NCBI GenBank assembly: GCA_022574415.1
Contig: JACZSC010000005.1
Coordinates: 1-32,609, forward strand
Length of the DNA: 32,609 nucleotides
From: Nitrososphaerota archaeon
GTDB lineage: Archaea; Thermoproteota; Nitrososphaeria; Nitrososphaerales; Nitrosopumilaceae
Direction: 5' to 3'
Position numbers and translations under genes: made by a program. Positions within the stretch are counted from its first letter, which is position 1. Each line of letters opens with the position of its first letter. Under the pieces are notes generated by a model. It saw only the letters and a program-made list of their open reading frames with translations. It was not told where the DNA came from and made no database searches. Of the stretch, positions 31,066 through 32,609 are shown in pieces.

Positions 31066-31353
31066 TCAGTTAAATTTTGAAAAAAAATCTTGAATTTCTT
31101 TTGAATAATTTTCTACTAAGGTAACAATTTCCATGTGTTCATCTGCCGTGGGCTCTCTTTTATGAAAAATTTGAAATGCACTAAGAGCTGAACCAACCAT
31201 TTCACCAACAAAAAAACCACAAAGAAAATCTCCAACATTTTTGATATTCCAAACTTCAGTAATTCGTGGTGACACGCCAGCATTTTTGTAAAGCTCTAAA
31301 GTCTGTTTTATAAGATGGTCTGTTTGTTTTGTGAATTCTGTGTCTAAAGTCAT
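31066..31353 (-). CDS. conserved hypothetical protein (95 aa)
   Basis: I do not recognise this family. The 95-residue product is mostly helical: EFTKQTDHLIKQTLELYKNAG, then VGDFLCGFFVGEMVGSALSAFQIFHKR and a final amphipathic helix MEIVTLVENYSKEIQDFF. The central stretch is hydrophobic and Gly-rich (GxxxG) but interrupted by charges, so it may be soluble. GTATATAATAAA about 16-27 bases upstream is a TATA box, and a GGGTAT-GG-ATACCC palindrome lies further upstream at 31407-31420. Confidence 0.55.
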   Translation of the reverse strand: MTLDTEFTKQTDHLIKQTLELYKNAGVSPRITEVWNIKNVGDFLCGFFVGEMVGSALSAFQIFHKREPTADEHMEIVTLVENYSKEIQDFFSKFN

Positions 31354-31406
31354 TTAATTATTTTTATTTTATTATATACGCCATTTATTAGCTTCTGGGA
31401 GGTATA

Positions 31407-31420
31407 GGGTATGGATACCC
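31407..31420. promoter_or_regulatory. GGGTAT-GG-ATACCC palindrome, possible operator
   Basis: A perfect 14-base inverted repeat, GC-richer than its surroundings, lies about 30 bases upstream of the TATA-like GTATATAATAAA of the minus-strand gene starting at 31353. That position suits an upstream regulatory site. Confidence 0.4.
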
Positions 31421-31472
31421 CCTGTCTTGAAAGACCTTGGTTTAAAAAAGTGGTTCTGAAAATTCTTAAAAT

Positions 31473-31589
31473 TTACATTTTTTCCAAAAATCCTAGCAAT
31501 CCAACAATTGCAAGAATTATTGCAAAAGCTACTCCTATGCCAAAAATTACAGTATTCCCTTTTCCACCAGATGACGCTCCGAATTTCAA
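31473..31589 (-). CDS. single-pass membrane mini-protein (38 aa)
   Basis: TTG 31589 opens a 38-codon minus-strand frame: KFGASSGGKGNTVIFGIGVAFAIILAIVGLLGFLEKM. One long membrane helix covers residues 13-35 with a Gly/Ser-rich start. A 26-codon frame (31672 to 31592, MEKIMTLVDLLQITKGK...) lies just upstream on the same strand, and an ATTCTTA-type element at 31685-31706 is centred 23.5 bases before that ATG, so both may be on one leaderless mRNA. A plus-strand frame over the same bases is a shadow. Confidence 0.5.
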   Translation of the reverse strand: MKFGASSGGKGNTVIFGIGVAFAIILAIVGLLGFLEKM

Positions 31590-31711
31590 TCTTAACCCTT
31601 TACTAAAATAAATACCACAACTTTACCTTTAGTTATTTGTAAAAGGTCAACTAAGGTCATTATTTTCTCCATTATTTCATAGCCAAACTAGGAATTAAGA
31701 ATTTTTTCAGT

Positions 31712-31894
31712 TTAGTCTTCTTCTTTCTTTACGTAAAAAATCATCACACCAAACTTAGCCTCATCCAAAGCACTCTTTTCGTTTGTTGCAACCATTTGTG
31801 CCTTCTTGATGCGAATGTTTCCTACTTCATCCAAAAAAGAGTTCACAGATTTATCCAAATCAATGGAATCACCTGTAAAAAATTTCGCTTTCAT
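31712..31894 (-). CDS. small alpha/beta hypothetical protein (60 aa)
   Basis: The product starts MKAKFFTGDSIDLDKSVNSFL and reads on to IKKAQMVATNE and closes FGVMIFYVKK. This strand-helix-strand-strand pattern, with a final 'vmIfY', resembles small bacterial proteins of the Cse60 type; the likeness is only in pattern. ATG 31894 is better than TTG 31900 because the conserved first strand starts there. Function unknown. Confidence 0.5.
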   Translation of the reverse strand: MKAKFFTGDSIDLDKSVNSFLDEVGNIRIKKAQMVATNEKSALDEAKFGVMIFYVKKEED

Positions 31895-32036
31895 ATTCAA
31901 AGATTCCTGCTATACTATTTCAATTTTATACTTTGATTAAAAAATTAGTTTTTAAGAATTTTCAGGATTAACGAATTTTTAGAACACCCTAAGAGGTATT
32001 TCATCAAGAGTTTATGGTATGAGTTGCTTGATTTCC

Positions 32037-32150
32037 TCAGATCGTAGAACCTGAGCCAAAACTTGTTTTTACGAAACCACAAGATTCACAAACATTAGAT
32101 TCTTCATTATATTTCATTTTCAGACATCTACCACATCTAGTGAGAGCCAT
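32037..32150 (-). CDS. tiny zinc-ribbon protein (37 aa)
   Basis: ATG 32150 opens a 37-codon minus-strand frame: ALTRCGRCLKMKYNEE, then VCESCGFVKTSFG. Two CxxC pairs 12 residues apart form a compact zinc knuckle. An AAAATTCTTAATTCCTAG element on the same strand (32168-32186) has its TTAATT core 25.5 bases before the ATG, supporting the start and a leaderless mRNA. Target unknown. Confidence 0.6.
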   Translation of the reverse strand: MALTRCGRCLKMKYNEESNVCESCGFVKTSFGSGSTI

Positions 32151-32190
32151 AAAACATTCACAATAAACTAGGAATTAAGAATTTTTGTGG

Positions 32191-32424
32191 TTACCTTAAT
32201 TCACTTTTTTTCTTATCTCGTCCTTCAATAAGATTATGATGGTTATCACAATAGATTGCAATGTTTTTGTAACTATTATTTTCAGAATTTCCGTCTCTGT
32301 GATGTAAGTTTAATTTTATATCAAGTGCAGTTATTCCACATTTTTCACATCTAGCCCTATTAACAGTAAATTGACCAAGATACTTCAAAAGCTCAGTTTG
32401 ACTGAAGTCTTTCCTATCGCCCAT
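32191..32424 (-). CDS. HNH-endonuclease-like protein
   Basis: The 77-residue product has a CEKCG knuckle near 26-30, then LNLHHRDGNSENNSYKNIAIYCDNHHNLI: the 'LHH.d.n..nn...n....C..HH' pattern of HNH nucleases, with His-His, Asn and a second zinc pair. The motif is complete. Members cut DNA, in mobile elements or in repair and restriction; no partner is adjacent. An ATTCTTA tandem at 32440-32458 is centred 25.5 bases before the ATG, with the same spacer words as the gene at 39. Confidence 0.75.
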   Translation of the reverse strand: MGDRKDFSQTELLKYLGQFTVNRARCEKCGITALDIKLNLHHRDGNSENNSYKNIAIYCDNHHNLIEGRDKKKSELR

Positions 32425-32460
32425 GTGTTTTCTAGCTCAAACTAAGAATTAAGAATTTTC
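32425..32460 (-). promoter_or_regulatory. ATTCTTA-tandem promoter of the HNH gene
   Basis: Read on the minus strand: AAAATTCTTAATTCTTAG, then TTTGAGCTAGAAAACAC and ATG. At the left end of the window the gene at 39 has the same word, then TTTAATCTAGAAAAGAC and ATG. Similarity beyond the TATA position suggests the two promoters share descent or a regulator. Confidence 0.6.
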
Positions 32461-32521
32461 AAACAAGTAGGGATTCACTTAACTTCTATCGTTTATAAGA
32501 GGAAAAATTTTTTGTGTACGT

Positions 32522-32609
32522 ATGGGAGGATCAAAAAAAACATCTCCAGCACAAGCACAGAAAAGACAGGCTGATGAAGCTGCGAAAAAAGATGGTACTA
32601 AATCAAAAA
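32522..32609 (+). CDS. probable ribosomal protein S25e, N-terminal part
   Basis: ATG 32522 opens a frame that runs off the end of the window: MGGSKKTSPAQAQKRQADEA, then AKKDGTKSK. The Lys/Ala-rich opening 'MGG.KK....A' is what archaeal S25e proteins of this group show, but the globular part is outside the window. TTTATAAG at 32493-32500 is centred about 25 bases before the ATG, a strong TATA box. Another basic protein cannot be excluded. Confidence 0.5.
   Translation, partial: MGGSKKTSPAQAQKRQADEAAKKDGTKSK

Noticed and set aside
31411-31611. Plus-strand frame of 66 codons
   Set aside because: It overlaps a minus-strand frame with a clear membrane helix and has no recognisable pattern or promoter of its own.

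Overview
The window looks like a piece of an AT-rich chromosome from an ammonia-oxidising thaumarchaeon of the Nitrosopumilus/Nitrosarchaeum type. This is an inference from gene content. It carries archaeal TBP and TFB, the archaeal purine enzyme PurP, a basic Lys/Arg/Ala-rich chromatin-like protein, archaeal TATA boxes placed about 25 bases before start codons, several tiny zinc-knuckle proteins, and secreted proteins with the 'IPDWIKN..WW' C-terminal motif that I associate with this group.

Layout. 1-2500: small unknown protein, GIY-YIG-like protein, small zinc protein, TFB, a frameshifted DUF3892 gene and an Lrp/AsnC effector-domain protein. 2485-3038: a gene-free stretch with stem-loops and dispersed repeats. 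3039-6957: large secreted NHL-propeller protein, a DUF6659-like protein, a PIN-like DUF5615 protein and a membrane protein. 7016-8836: TrkH-type cation transporter with an N-terminal CBS pair. 8997-13616: DUF151 nuclease-like protein, purP, a small membrane protein, ubiX, an SRPBCC protein, tatA/tatC, an unknown protein and a tiny ribbon-helix-helix-like protein. 13644-16035: decayed Sm-like gene, tbp, tiny Cys-rich protein, frameshifted methyltransferase, decayed second copy of the GIY-YIG-like gene. 16094-21363: purine cluster purS, (CBS protein, opposite strand), purQ, purL, purF, then another Lrp/AsnC domain. 21418-26842: accessory block of secreted proteins, a decayed secreted gene, a membrane hydrolase-like protein, two AT-hook proteins and a LamG-like secreted protein, with dispersed repeats between them. 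26958-27782: purC. 28055-32609: HTH regulator, PPOX-family protein, basic chromatin-like protein, small membrane and zinc proteins, tRNA-Asn, HNH protein and the start of a probable ribosomal protein S25e gene.

How the genes fit together. PurP, PurS/Q/L, PurF and PurC cover six polypeptides of IMP synthesis, and the accessory block at 21.4-26.9 kb separates purC from the rest. TBP and TFB are the basal transcription factors that would read the TATA boxes seen here. TatA/TatC form the twin-arginine exporter.

The most interesting material is non-coding or decayed. There are three dispersed repeat families: a tandem ATTCTTA heptamer that sits at the TATA position of at least four genes; a 16-base ACATTTGATACGAACT motif in six same-strand copies around secreted-protein genes; and a long TTCGAA-centred palindrome in three copies, two of them beside tRNA-Asn. 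There are also five decayed or frameshifted genes in about 32 kb. Identities rest on reading motifs by eye; no database search was run.
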